Shown here: positions 25,307 through 36,900 of the stretch, piece by piece
How positions within the stretch are numbered: position 1 is the first letter of the stretch
Layout of the letters: every line of letters begins with the position of its first letter
Assembly (NCBI GenBank): GCA_910586955.1
Contig: CAJUMM010000008.1
Location: forward strand, 1 to 64,000
Reading direction: 5' to 3'
Length of the DNA: 64,000 bases
Source of the DNA: an uncultured Lachnospiraceae bacterium
GTDB lineage: Bacteria > Bacillota > Clostridia > Lachnospirales > Lachnospiraceae
Position numbers and translations under genes: made by a program
Notes under the pieces: model-generated
What the model was told of the DNA's origin: nothing
The model's input: the letters and a program-made list of their open reading frames with translations, nothing else
Databases searched by the model: none

Positions 25307-27274
25307 ATGAAAAGAAGACGGGTGTGGGCGGCCATACTGGCCGCATCTATGACAGTGTCCATGCTGGGGGGCTGTGCGGCACGGCCCCGGGTCACGGAGG
25401 ATATGATTCCTACGGTGACGGACCTGCGGGCAGGGGAGCCCCAGGAGGAAGAGGCGGAAGCAAGCGTCATGCAGCTTTCCATGAACAAGTCCTATGTGGC
25501 GGAGCTGACCAGGCTGGACGGGGACAACACGGAGAAGGCCCAGGTAAGTGCCAAGGAGGTTTCCGTGGTTCTGAAAGCCACTTCCATGGACAAGGACTTA
25601 AAAGTTAAGATTGTCAATGCGAAAAACGACAGGGTGATTACGGGAACGCCCTTTGAGGTAACGGTAACGGATGTGAATAAGAAGACATCCACCTATAAGG
25701 ACGACGATAAAGACGGAATTATCTATATTAAGAATATGGCTCCGGGGAAATGTTCCGTGGCCATGAAATCCGCAGGCTCCTACAGCGCCCCCCAGCCTAT
25801 CACGGCGGATGTGAAGGCCAACCTGGAATATAAGGTTGTAGATGTGGGGGATGAGATTAAGAAGGAGAGCGAGATCAATGTGGCCGGGGAGGATTCCAAC
25901 TCCAACGGCAACAACGGGGCCGGAACGGCGGTAGTCCTGCAGGATACGGTGGAATTTGTGGCCTCCAGCAAGACGGAGATTATGAAGGAACAGAAGGTCC
26001 AGAAGAAGGACAAGTGGGGCCAGCCTGTTTTCTCGAAGCTTAAGAAGGACCCTAACGGCACAGACATCTATGAGGTCATTCTTTCCGAGCCCACCCATGA
26101 CGACAACGACGGGGACGGGCTCTGCGACAGATGCAAAGGGGAGATGCTAAAACCTCATACGCATACCTTTGACGAGGGAAAGGTGACGACGGAACCCACC
26201 TGTACCGCGGAGGGTGTGAAAACCTATACCTGTACGGGTACGGACTGTAACGAGACAAAGACGGAGACGATCCCGGCTGCGGGCCATAAGGATGACGGAA
26301 CTGGGACATGCAGTGTCTGTGGAGAAAGCCTGAAAACTCCCAATCCGGATGAAACAACACCCCCGGGAGAGACAACCGATCCGGCTGCAACTACCGCCGG
26401 CGTAATGATTCACAGAATGCTCCTGGTAGCAGCTCCGGTGAAGACAACACCCACCACTGTATACGACACCAGCAGCAAACCTGTATACGACACCAGCAGC
26501 GCTCCGGTCTATGAGGAAAAGACCGTGCAGGTGGGAACCGGTACATACAAATACACAGGCTGGCAGACCATTGACGGAGCCACCTATTACTACGATAAGA
26601 ACGGCAACAAGGTTACGGGAACCCAGGTAATCCAGGGAGTACAGTATACCTTTAGCAGCAATGGCGTGCGTTCCGGCACCGTAGGCATCGACGTTTCCAA
26701 GTTCCAGAGTGCTATCAACTGGACCAAGGTAAAGAACGCAGGCATTAATTTCGTTATGATCCGCTGCGGGTACCGGGGATACGGCACAGGGGTGCTGGTA
26801 GAGGATCCCATGTTCGCCTCCCATATCACGGGAGCCAAGGCTGCGGGGCTGCGGGTAGGAGTGTACTTCTTCAGCCAGGCTATTAACGAGGCGGAGGCCG
26901 TGGAGGAAGCAAGTATGGCCGTGAAGCTGGCCAACCGTTACGGCATCAATATGCCTATCGCCATCGACAGTGAGTATGCCGCAGGGGGAGCCGGACGTGC
27001 GGACGGCCTGTCCAAATCTGCACGGACAAGCGTTACCAAAGCTTTCTGCAACACTGTGGCAAACGCAGGACATACGCCTATGGTATACGCCAGCAAGAGC
27101 TGGTTCAGCGATCACCTGAACGTGTCCCAGTTCCCGGGTAGTTACCGGATCTGGGTGGCCCACTACGCAGACAAATGCGGCTACGGCGGACGGTATGATA
27201 TGTGGCAGTATACCTCCAAGGGAAGAGTGGACGGCGTTAGCGGTAATGTAGATATGAATAACAGTTCCATTTAG
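25307..27274 (+). CDS. GH25 lysozyme-like lipoprotein with cell-wall-binding repeat
   Basis: 655 residues. The signal ends in lipobox LGGC (near residue 24). Residues ~60-200 form a beta-rich region of unknown type. Two Cys-pair segments follow: DDNDGDGLCDRC and DDGTGTCSVCGE, flanking CTAEGVKTYTC. Then a Thr/Pro linker, VYDTSS repeats, and one choline-binding-like cell-wall repeat (GWQTIDGATYYYDKNGNKV). The C-terminal ~190 residues are a GH25 muramidase domain: GIDVSKFQSAINWTKVK, INFVMIRCGYRG, GVYFFSQA, IDSEYA (the acidic pair) and MWQYTSKGRVDGVSGNVDMN. It likely cleaves or remodels peptidoglycan at the cell surface. GAGGAGA upstream supports the start. An odd hydrophobic stretch at 26399-26446 looks frameshifted (see findings). 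It lies directly upstream of the giant surface protein region. Confidence 0.88.
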   Translation: MKRRRVWAAILAASMTVSMLGGCAARPRVTEDMIPTVTDLRAGEPQEEEAEASVMQLSMNKSYVAELTRLDGDNTEKAQVSAKEVSVVLKATSMDKDLKVKIVNAKNDRVITGTPFEVTVTDVNKKTSTYKDDDKDGIIYIKNMAPGKCSVAMKSAGSYSAPQPITADVKANLEYKVVDVGDEIKKESEINVAGEDSNSNGNNGAGTAVVLQDTVEFVASSKTEIMKEQKVQKKDKWGQPVFSKLKKDPNGTDIYEVILSEPTHDDNDGDGLCDRCKGEMLKPHTHTFDEGKVTTEPTCTAEGVKTYTCTGTDCNETKTETIPAAGHKDDGTGTCSVCGESLKTPNPDETTPPGETTDPAATTAGVMIHRMLLVAAPVKTTPTTVYDTSSKPVYDTSSAPVYEEKTVQVGTGTYKYTGWQTIDGATYYYDKNGNKVTGTQVIQGVQYTFSSNGVRSGTVGIDVSKFQSAINWTKVKNAGINFVMIRCGYRGYGTGVLVEDPMFASHITGAKAAGLRVGVYFFSQAINEAEAVEEASMAVKLANRYGINMPIAIDSEYAAGGAGRADGLSKSARTSVTKAFCNTVANAGHTPMVYASKSWFSDHLNVSQFPGSYRIWVAHYADKCGYGGRYDMWQYTSKGRVDGVSGNVDMNNSSI

Positions 27275-27287
27275 GAATTTAGAATTT

Positions 27288-27325
27288 AAGAGGGGCTGTC
27301 GCTGAAGCGACAGCCCCTTCTTAAA
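27288..27325 (+). terminator. Rho-independent terminator after the GH25 gene
   Basis: GGGGCTGTCGC (27292-27302) and GCGACAGCCCC (27307-27317) form an 11 bp stem with a TGAA tetraloop, followed by TTCTT. The T-run is modest. It separates the lysozyme from the giant-gene leader. Confidence 0.8.
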
Positions 27326-27404
27326 TCTTAAAAGCCGTTCTTTGATTCCGTGGCGGCAGCGAACCAATTCTGTTAATTCTTCTGGCAACATGTGTATTTC
27401 CTCT

Positions 27405-27565
27405 TTTTGTTAACAAAATAATATTTTAGAGAACAAAAACGAAGATTTTAGTGAAATTTTGTTGCTTAAATTTATTTTAGAAAACAAATTTTGTTATCTA
27501 AAATATGGTTTACTATAACTGGAAGAACACGAATAAGGGATATGATTTCTTGTTTTTGTTCTTAG
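27405..27565. promoter_or_regulatory. Repeated operator-like sites upstream of the giant surface gene
   Basis: The motif ATTTTAGAnAACAAA occurs directly at 27423-27437 and 27474-27488 and inverted at 27490-27504, the last two forming an imperfect palindrome with one mismatch. A partial inverted copy (GTTTTTGTTCTTAG) is at 27552-27565 and a perfect palindrome TTTTGTTAACAAAA at 27405-27418. The arrangement suggests a cooperative regulator site. The regulator is unknown. Confidence 0.65.
27491..27519 (+). promoter_or_regulatory. Promoter P1 of the giant surface operon, overlapping the operator
   Basis: TTGTTA (27491-27496), a 17 nt spacer and TATAAC (27514-27519). The -35 lies inside the right arm of the inverted repeat 27474-27504, so a protein bound there would block or alter polymerase binding. 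Confidence 0.6.
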
Positions 27566-27654
27566 GAATAATATTTTGACATATAAATCTGTAAAAATCC
27601 CCCATACAATCAATAGATTTTACGAAATTATGTTAAATTTTTGTAACTTTATTG

Positions 27655-27683
27655 TTGAAATACTTAAAAAAGGGTGGTAATAT
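27655..27683 (+). promoter_or_regulatory. Promoter P2 of the giant surface operon
   Basis: TTGAAA (27655-27660), a 17 nt spacer and TAATAT (27678-27683) with an extended TGG at 27675-27677. It would give a leader of about 260 nt before the start at 27949. Confidence 0.6.
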
Positions 27684-27712
27684 TATCCTAAACTAAATAG
27701 TAAACATAAGTA

Positions 27713-27801
27713 GGCGGGCATGTTATCTCTGAGGTAACGGCAGCATATAGAAAGAATCCGGCATATATTCCGCCCGTTCGGGCAGCCATGCTTTTTATGG
27801 C
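27713..27801 (+). ncRNA. Foldable 5' leader RNA, candidate cis-regulatory element
   Basis: GGCGGG (27713-27718) can close with the CCGCC region (27769-27774) around hairpin GTTATC/GGTAAC (27722-27727 with 27733-27738) and a weaker ATATA/TATAT pairing, a three-way junction. The right arm of the closing stem also fits a competing hairpin GCCC/GGGC (27772-27775 with 27780-27783). GCCAT/ATGGC (27785-27789 with 27797-27801) follows. No known riboswitch class was recognised. Drawn by eye; no energy calculation. Confidence 0.4.
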
Positions 27802-27884
27802 AGGCATACTTATCCTAACATCATGACGAGACAGAAAATAAGAAAAACAGGGCCAGCCTCCTTCACAGAAAAAAGGAGGATATT

Positions 27885-27914
27885 TTGCGATCCCTAAAAA
27901 TAGATGGGAAATGA
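27885..27914 (+). CDS. Possible nine-codon leader peptide with sequestered Shine-Dalgarno
   Basis: AAGGAGG (27873-27879) lies 5 nt before a TTG that opens the frame MRSLKIDGK and stop (27912-27914). The same AAGGAGG pairs perfectly with CCTCCTT (27857-27863) in a hairpin. The frame is not that of the giant gene. A hairpin GGCAG/CTGCC (27917-27921 with 27928-27932) follows the stop and precedes the GAGGTG (27937-27942) of the giant gene. This would suit translational attenuation but a TTG leader of nine codons may also be chance. Confidence 0.4.
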   Translation: MRSLKIDGK

Positions 27915-27948
27915 CAGGCAGAGAAAACTGCCAAATGAGGTGTGGGAT

Positions 27949-30900
27949 ATGAAGAAACGTAGAAGAGGGAAAACAATCAGGAGGATACTGGCAGTCATAC
28001 TGCTGGCGGTTCTTATCTTTCAGGAATCGGAGCCTTTGCTGGGATTGATCAAGGCCGTGGCGGCGGAAAATCCCTATGAAGATTATTACGATCTGATTGC
28101 TCATATGGACAAGCTGGAAGGGGGAAGCAGCATCGGGCTTGGCAGGCCTAAGACGGTGGTACTGTCCAGACGGCAGACGGCTACGGCGGAACTGTCTGTA
28201 GACGGTCCCAGGTCCTCTAAGTTTGATTATGTAATGCTCCATGTGGACGCTCCCTATATTTACCGGGAGTTCGGCACCGGCCAGACCGGTTTTGCCTATA
28301 CGGAAGCAGAGGCTATGGCCAAGGGAGATATTCTTGGCGGTGTAGAAGTGCGCTTTATTCCGGCAGACAATGTAAGTGAATATACCCCCAGACTGAGCCC
28401 GGAAGATATGATCCGGCTTCTTGAGATGGAGGAGGAAGCGGCTCAGGAGGAAAATGGGGAAGAGACCCCGGAGGAGACGGAAAATCCCGGAGGAGACGGG
28501 GAGACGGAAGAACCCGGAGGGACGGAAGAGATACCGGGGGGAGAGACAGAAGGGGAAACCCCGGGAACGGATGAAAGCGGAGGAGAGGAGGAGACGTCCT
28601 CCCAGGATCAGGCAGAGACTACGGAGAATATCAATCCCCTTGTGGAGCAGGCGCCTTCCAAAACTGCGGGAAGCCAGCCGGCGGAAGGGAACACGAAACC
28701 GGCCCAGGATACGGAGAGACCGGGGACAGGCAGTACCGGGCCAGGAAATACAGGCGAGGCTGTGACCCCGGGTACGGGGACACCCGGAACGGGGAACGGC
28801 GGCGGGACCGTGAAGCCGGGAACAGGCAATACGGATGAAACTGTGACGCCGGGAACGGGAAGCTGCGATGAAGACGTGACGCCGGGAACAGACGGTACAG
28901 AGGATACGGAGGAAACCGGCAAGCCCGGTGAGGAGCCGGAAGAAGAAAATCCCAAAGATTTGGATGAGGATTTGGAGGACATGGATCTGGGAGGTTTCCT
29001 GCCGGAAGATCTGGTGCCTCAGCTTTACGGAGCCTCCGGGGGAGATCTCTACGACCCCAGAGTGTACCCGGCCTATCCCGATTCTGCCCAGATGAAAGAG
29101 GGGAATCCCGGCAGCGGCGCCGGAGAAATCTGGTGGAGAGGCCACACGGCGGTGGGAATCAACGGAGAGATCCGCAACGACAGCCGCCCGGTAGTGAAGG
29201 CAGAGTACCGCTTCTGGGTGAAGAAGGGGGAATCCATTCCCGAGGGAACCATGGCCACCCTGTACTCCTGGTGCCAGTACGAGCAGTACACGCCTACCCA
29301 GCAGGGAACAGAGATTACATACTATATGAACGGAAACGTGTTCAAGCCGGGCAACTGGCAGAACTATGTTCCGGCGGATAAGAACGGATATCCCTTTGTT
29401 CAGCGGGATCCCTGGCGTGGAGAAGGCCAGGGCTTCTTGGTGTACACAAATATTGACTGGCGGTTCAACGTGGAGACTCGGAAAGGCGTGGAGGACGACA
29501 AGGTCCTGGTGTGGCAGAAGAATAACTATGCTTCTTTCAAAATGACCATCACCAACACCTCCGGCATGATGGACGACGGGGACGGCAATCTGGTCCTGCC
29601 CTCGGATCCCGATGAGTGGGTGCCGGATACCACCACCTTCGACGAGATTGGCATTATGGCCGGAGCCGGGGACTACACCGGCGGCGGCGTATTCCGGCGT
29701 TACCTCCTTGAAAACAACCAGCCGAAGCTGAATCCCGACTATGTAGGCAACAGTACGGACGCCAATATCCTCTACACAGGCCAGTGGATGGACAATCTGC
29801 TGAAGTGTGTGGATTATGATGTGAGCAAGTATGACGAGGCAGGAGGAATCCTGATTCTGGACGTGTCGGAGCTGGCGCCGGAGGATCAGGATCTGGAAGA
29901 TGCGGATGAACTTCTGCAGAAAGGAGCCAAGCGCATTGGCTACCATTACACGGCGGATACCAACTTTTCTTTCGCCGTCAAGGGGGACGTGCTGTATCCG
30001 CCCCATATGAAGAAAGAAAACGGTTACGATAAGGACTACCCTAATGAGAAGGTGCTTCGTCTCTTTGTGCCCTACACCACCAATGTATCCCTGGCAGAGC
30101 CGGATACGGTGTTTGCCGCCGACGGAACCATCTACTTTGGACAGAAGGTAGAGGGGGGAGAAGAGCATGAGGGCCAGTTCCCATGGATGCAGGATACGGA
30201 GGACTCAGTTTTCTTCGAATTTCCGGATCTTGCTGCCAGCGGCGACAAGAAGGTGAAAGAGGAGCAGCAGGAGGCTGCGGTAGGACAGGAGATTATATAC
30301 ACCATCCAGAACGTGGGATATGAGGCTTCCGGCAAGGGTTCTGCCCTGCGTCCCCCCATGTATCGTCCTTCCATTATTGACGTGCTGCCGGAGCAGTTTG
30401 ATTTTACCTCCCTGCGCTTTGTAGTGTCCAAGGATCAGGATCACAGCGGGATCGTGGAGGAATGGCTGGGAGGCACGGACAAGCTCTTAGGCCTGGGCAT
30501 TGCGAAAGAATACCAGGGCCAGACCCAGAGGTATCCCATGGTGGAGTACCGGACCAAAGACAATAAATGGGCCCCCGTTCCGGATCCCCAGATCCAGCGG
30601 GAAGAGGAGGGGGATCTGGTAATCTATACCATGGATTACAGCCGTTTCTTTGAGCGGGAGAGGGGCTACCAGGAGAAGCACACCATCCGCATCAACTATA
30701 AGACCACCTTCTCCCCGGAGGATGAGTGCCCCGGCACGGTGGAGATCGTGGGCAAATCCCGGAAAGCGGGCATAATGACCAACCGGGCCATTGTAAACTT
30801 TATCCAGCTGAATTACTATATGTATCAGCTGACAGACGCCCTGGAGGAGGGAAGAATTGAGGATCAGCTGGGCCATTACCCGGTAGATGAGGTGGCGGAT

Positions 30901-33900
30901 GAGCAGTTTTATATTTACAACGAGAGCGAGGCATCTCCGGAGTTTGAGAAATCTGCCGTTACGGGAAAGCTATGGCTTCACACGATTATTAAAGATGAGG
31001 ACAACTGGGACGACGAAGAGCTGAATACCCCCCTGGCCTATGAAGTGGGCAGGTATTTCTTCCATGCCCGGAATGAGGCCGACGGCCAGGGCTACAATAC
31101 GGGCTTCCATATTACCCTGCCGGTTATCGTCACCAATAAGGAGACCCAGGAAACGGGTAAGCAGGGTTTCCTGACCACCGGGATTTATGTGAACCGGGCT
31201 CTCATTGAGGCCGGAGAGCCCCAGTGGCAGCGGGACGAGGACGGCGCCATTCTCTATGACGATGCAGGAAATCCCGTGGAAGGTCCTCTCCTGACCCTTA
31301 CAGGGACCAACGGGAAAGTACATACTTTTACAAAGAGCGAGCTTCTGAACATGCCCGGCAATCCGGCAGATAAGGAGCCTCTCCATAAAAACTGCGTTTA
31401 TCTCAACTTTGCGGAAGGCAGTATTTTAAAGACTGAACTTGGCCAGTTGGAAAAGATTGACCTCACCTACAGTGCATTTTACGGAAAGCGGGAGCTGGAG
31501 GAGGCGGATCCGGATGCCCAGCAGTATCAGTATATGGAAATTGTGGGAACCTGCTATACTCCCAGCGAGTGCAAGGCGGATCTGGACTATGAGGTGGCCG
31601 GCTGGCACGACCGCTTTACCAACAAATACGTGGATAACAGCCTCAATGAGTACCAGGGCAAGGACGACGGAACCCTGATCTTTGAAATGGCCAATCCTAC
31701 CATTGACGCAGTGGTGAACAATCTCCGGGGGCAGAAGGAGGAACTTCTTCCCATCCCCCACCAGGAGCTTTTCTCCTACGATATCAGCCTGGGGAACGAC
31801 TCTACTTCCGTGATGAAGGAAGGAGTGGCGACCCTGATTCTGCCTGTAAACGGTATGGATCATGCGGATCCGGACGTGGCAGGCACAGGCTTTACGGCTC
31901 AGGAGTTCCGGATGGATCTGTCCCATATGCTGGACAAGGTCAATGCCAACAATAACTGGGGCGTTCTCACGGAAATCCAGCTCTTCGAAGCCAGCGCGGC
32001 GGATCCCGATGGGGAAAACAAAGGGGCTCTCATCCGCACCCTTACGGAAGCGGAGCTGGCGGCCTATATCGATCCTGTTACCCAGCAGCTCACCCTGCCC
32101 GGGTCCCTATGGGACGGACATCTTCTGGGAGCTATCCGGGTCCATATAAGAGATGTGGACGCCCAGATGCTTCCGGAGCATGACGAGACGGATATAAACG
32201 GAACTGTCACAGGCACGGTTCCCGAGAAGCTGTTCCATCTGCGGGTATTCGGCCACGGTACCACCTATGAGCAGGACTTGATCTTCCAGGGCAATTTCGA
32301 GGCTTCCACGCCGCCTCTGGTAGGTGCGGCAGATGGACTTAAGAAGAAAGAGGAACTGGACTACGAAGTCAACGCCCTCTATATGGATACCAATCCCTCC
32401 ATTACCCTGGAGACGGTTCAGCGTCTTACAGGTACGGCGGCGCCCAACTGGACGGAGAATACCCGGTATCCCATCTACCCGGTGTGGCCCACCGGATCCA
32501 GGAAGAAGAAACAGGTCTGGCGGGATGTGTTCTATGCGGGAGATCCCCTGGAAGTGACGGCTTCTTTCAGTAACTTCTACGGAACGGAGCGGATCTCCTC
32601 CATGGTCCGGGCGGTGCTGGAGTTCGAAGTTCCGGCCCGTATTAATACGGGTGTGGATAACCGGCCCGAGGGTTTCCTGGTGGAATCCTTCCGCATTCCC
32701 GCAGCCACCGGTACCCATGCCCTTACCGGCGGCGTAGATGAGATTACAATTACGGGTTTTAAGCCCGACGGAACGCCTCTCACAGTGACCTTGTCCCGGG
32801 ACGATCTGTACGGAACCTCTTCCCCGGTGTCCATGAGCGGAAGCGATATGGTGCTTCAGGGAAATTTCTGGAAAAACCAGGGCTTCGGCGCAGTGACGGA
32901 CATCCAGGTTATCTATGCGAAGCTGGAGGGAAATGCAGGAGCCTCCCAGCCCTTAAAGGCCAGGCTTACGGGTTCCACCACCTTTGGCGGGGATCACCCT
33001 GTAAACGTGCGCCTGTATACGGAGGAGGAGCGGAAATTCACCATACCCAACTACCATGACAACGCCTCCTGGGGCAGCAGCCTCTACGATCCGGAGCACG
33101 CCTACTTTGTTCACAACGGGGGAAACCGGGGAGCGGGGAACCACGCCCAGGTGGACAACGGAACGGGAACCAGCTGGGTGAACGGCATGCCTTCCTCCAG
33201 AACCCCGGGGATTCCTTTTGGGGAAGATTACGACAGGCGTGTGATCAACTCCGAGGATTCCATCTATCCCTGGATGGAAAGCCTCTCCACCTATGTAGCG
33301 GATCAGACGGTAAACGGGGAGCGCAGGCCCATGGGTGTTGACCAGGGACCTGCACAGGAGATCTATGTTCCCCACAATAAATACGAGAAGCAGTATCACT
33401 TCTACGCAGGGGTGAATGATGCGGCAAAGGGAGTGCGGGACAGCATTCTCCATATAGAGCTGCCTATCAGCCGTGTGACCATAGACGGGAAGGAGGAGTC
33501 CAAAGGCTTTCTGTTCCAGGAGCTTCGGATTCCCAAGACAGAGCTTGACAAAATCAAGGGCATCTTCCGTCTGGAATTTGCAGGGACCTCCTATCCGGGA
33601 AATCTTGCCTACAACACCAATGCCACAGGCAGCCTCCTTCTGACCAAGTCGGAGATTGCCCCCTTTATTGAGGCCGCTACCGGGGATCTGGTGGTGACCC
33701 GGGATGATATCGAGACCCTGCGCATTGCCAAGGGATTAACGGATATGGGAGATATCCGTTATATCCGGGTGCGCTTCGAGGATGTGCCGAAAGACTCGGC
33801 CCATGTAGACAAAGCCGTTCATGTGATGGTAAAGGGAATTACCACCACCTACAGCGATAATAACCAGTGGAAAGCCATTTCCCGGTATTACCGCCCCCAG

Positions 33901-36900
33901 TACTGGAATTTCGGTACCAACAACAGTTATTTTCCGGAATATTATACAAAGCAGGACGAGACGGTTATCCACGTAGTGCGGCCCAATCCCTACGTGTATG
34001 TCCAGGCCCGCTTTGAGGACCAGGCCCTGGGGGGTGCGCCAAACGGAGCCTCCGGCCAGGCAAGCGCTCCCAATCTGGCGGGAAGCCAGACCAACACGGT
34101 TCTCAACGTGCCCGTGGGAAATCTCTGGAATCCGGAGGATTACGACCGGACCCTCCACAGTTACCGGATTTACTTCGGAAACAAGAGCTATCAGGCTCAC
34201 AGCTATTCCGACCTGATCAAGCCGGTATTTGATATTGATTTACCTCTGCGGAAAGAGAAGAAGGGATTCCAGGTGACGTCCGTAACCCTGGATCCGGATC
34301 TGACGAAATACGGCACGGGCTGCACCATGACTCTGTACAGCTCCGATTATGATACCACCAAGGATCAGAATGATAACTATAATGCAGGGAAATTCCGGGT
34401 ATTTACCACGGCGGATCTGGAAGCCCTGCTTGCCGGAAGCCAAAAGATCGATCTGTCTGCAGACGGACAGATGAAGGACTGGTATCTGAAATCCATCCGC
34501 ATCTCTTATGACAATTACGAGGGTGACGACGCCAACAACAAGCAGAATTTTATCAGCCTGGATGGCCTTCTCACCACCTATGCGGATGATGATGCCACGG
34601 ATCCCAATAACATTAATTATGGAAACCTGATCACTGCATCGGCTGTGGGAAAGGTTCCTGCGGAGTATGATATTTTCTCCAAGACTACCAGCCATACGGT
34701 TCAGGCGGGAGGCTCTTTCCGGCCCTACAAGGCCCAGCCCGGGATTACGGTCCAGCCGGGCAGCAACGGCGGCTACAGCGGAGATAAGACTACCAGGCCT
34801 GCCAGTATCGGAGCGGAGGCCTTCTACCAGATTGCCCTGACCAATGCAGGCATGAGCCGCCAGTACAATACCTATCTGAACACCACTCTTCCCGTGTGTG
34901 ATCTTCCTGTCATGGAGGACGGAAGCCAGAGCGTGGGTGGTTTCCAGCTCACCAGGATTGTACTGGGAACGGATATGATCAAGAAGCTTACCCGGGAGGG
35001 ACATGTGGATCTGGAGGCCATTTGCCTGGTGGAGCATCAGCCCCTGCAGCTTGATGCCGACGGAAAGCTAGATACCTCCCTTCCCCTGCCGGAAAAGAAG
35101 CGTCTGACCATCCGGCGGATGAAGGACGGGGACGGAAATCCTGTCTACGCCAGTCCTTCCGACGTGTTCCCCAGGTACGAGGCGGTCTATACCCAGGGAA
35201 ATACGGAAATTAAGAAAGTTACTATCAATCTAAATGACTACTATGTGCCGGGGGCAGGAGGCGGTCCGGGCGTCCTTACCATTCCCTCCGGGGTCTGGAA
35301 CCAGGACGATTTCCCCATGGCTTATCCCGAGCATGTGAATCTGGAGGTGGGGAAATTTGCCTCCAGGTACGAGGGCGGGACGGAGCAGGCGGCCGTGAAC
35401 CTGGCCAACGCCATGCGGCTGTACGGAATCCCCCAGACCTACTACTATGACGAAAACTATGTTATGAGCCGTTATCTCAAGGCAGAGAGCTCCTTGAAAG
35501 AGATTTACGAACAGGACGACGTGACGGCGAAATTGTATGAGAGAACGGCTGCGAGCTGGGCTCAGCTCCAGCTCAGTCCCTCCAACCCAACCTTGGAGAT
35601 GAAGGCGGAGCAGGAGAAGGATGGGGCTTGCGTAGGCTCCCAGAAGGAGCTGCCTCTGTCCTACGAGGACAAGGACGGCCTCTACTACTCCATGAAGCTG
35701 GGCAACGACTCCGAGAGCGGCATGTCCAGGCCCGTGCTGTCGGTGCGCCTGCCTATGTACGACGACGATCCCACCACGGCGGAGCAGGAGGAGAAGCGCA
35801 GAGGCTTCCAGCTCACGGAAATTTACCTGGATAAGCTTCTGGTAGGGGACGGTGTGACACCTGCCAGCTATGTGGACAAGAACGGAAACCAGTATGATCA
35901 GAAACCCGACGGCATCGATGTAACCCCGGTGCCGGATCAGGGCATGGCGGATGTGGCGGAGATCCGCATCATAGACGCCTTCCTTACGGATAAGAACGGA
36001 GATCCCCTTACTTATGTGATCCGGGATGCGGAGCTCCAGGCCTTCCTGGAAGCCAGAAAGACTGCGGCGGATCACAGTGTGCGGATCCCTTACACCGCAT
36101 GGTACGACCCAAACGAGCCGGCGGGAGGCAAGAAATGCGTGAAATATCCGGGAACCGTGGAGGTTGTGTTCAGCCGCTTCGATCCGGAGAAGAGAGGGAA
36201 CGACACAGGCGAAGTGCGCCTGTACGGCAATGCCACCCGCTACGGGGACGAGAACACCAACCAGGGCCGGAACAATGCGGCCAATATCCAGAACCCCGAC
36301 AGCTACTACACCCAGGCGGGAACCAGCGGAACCACCCCCACAACCACCAAGGTTTCCGTGCCCGGCAACGCCCTGCTGGCAGACGCCAGCTTCCTGGACT
36401 ATGTGGCGGGCATGGATCAGAAAATTACACCCAGCGATTACAAAGAGGCATGGGATCACGCAGCCTTCCAGGTCCGTGAGCCCAGGCCTGTTCACAGTGC
36501 GGAAATCGTCTACTACAACCGGAAGATCGAGACGGCGGCCACAGACCGGGCGGCTACCGACGGCAATACCCGCTGGACGGTGATCCCCTATGCCAGAGAG
36601 TACGTCTCTGCCTGGGCCCTCTTCAACGACAGCATTTCCCGGATGGAGAATTTCTACTTTACCATGACGCCGGAGATTGCGGTAGACGCCCAGGGAGACT
36701 ACCGGGGCTTCCATACCATGGACGTGATCATCCGCAAGGAGCTTCTGAATCAGGCAGTCATTGACAAGATTGTCCTGACGGACAAGGCGGATCCTGCAAG
36801 GCAGATTGTGATTGAGCGCACAGGCGCTGTGCAGAAGCCCGGGGATACTCCCTTTGCCCCTGCAAGCGGAAATCCCTACGAGGCCCACAATCCAGGGACC

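Noticed and set aside
27576..27610. TTGACA at 27576 as a third promoter before the giant gene
   Set aside because: The nearest acceptable -10 (TACAAT at 27605) is 23 nt away, too far; nothing suitable lies at 16-18 nt.
27713..27801. Leader RNA as a c-di-GMP, c-di-AMP or other named riboswitch
   Set aside because: None of the conserved sequence cores of the classes I know (for example GEMM-I, GEMM-II, ydaO) is present, so only a generic structured leader is reported.
27688..30168. Long open frame on the minus strand across the leader and start of the giant gene
   Set aside because: Antisense of a well-supported gene; Ile/His/Arg-rich composition, no family motif, no good start signal. GC-biased codon use on the plus strand opens such antisense frames, as also at 35230-37755, 51283-53751 and 20919-23201.
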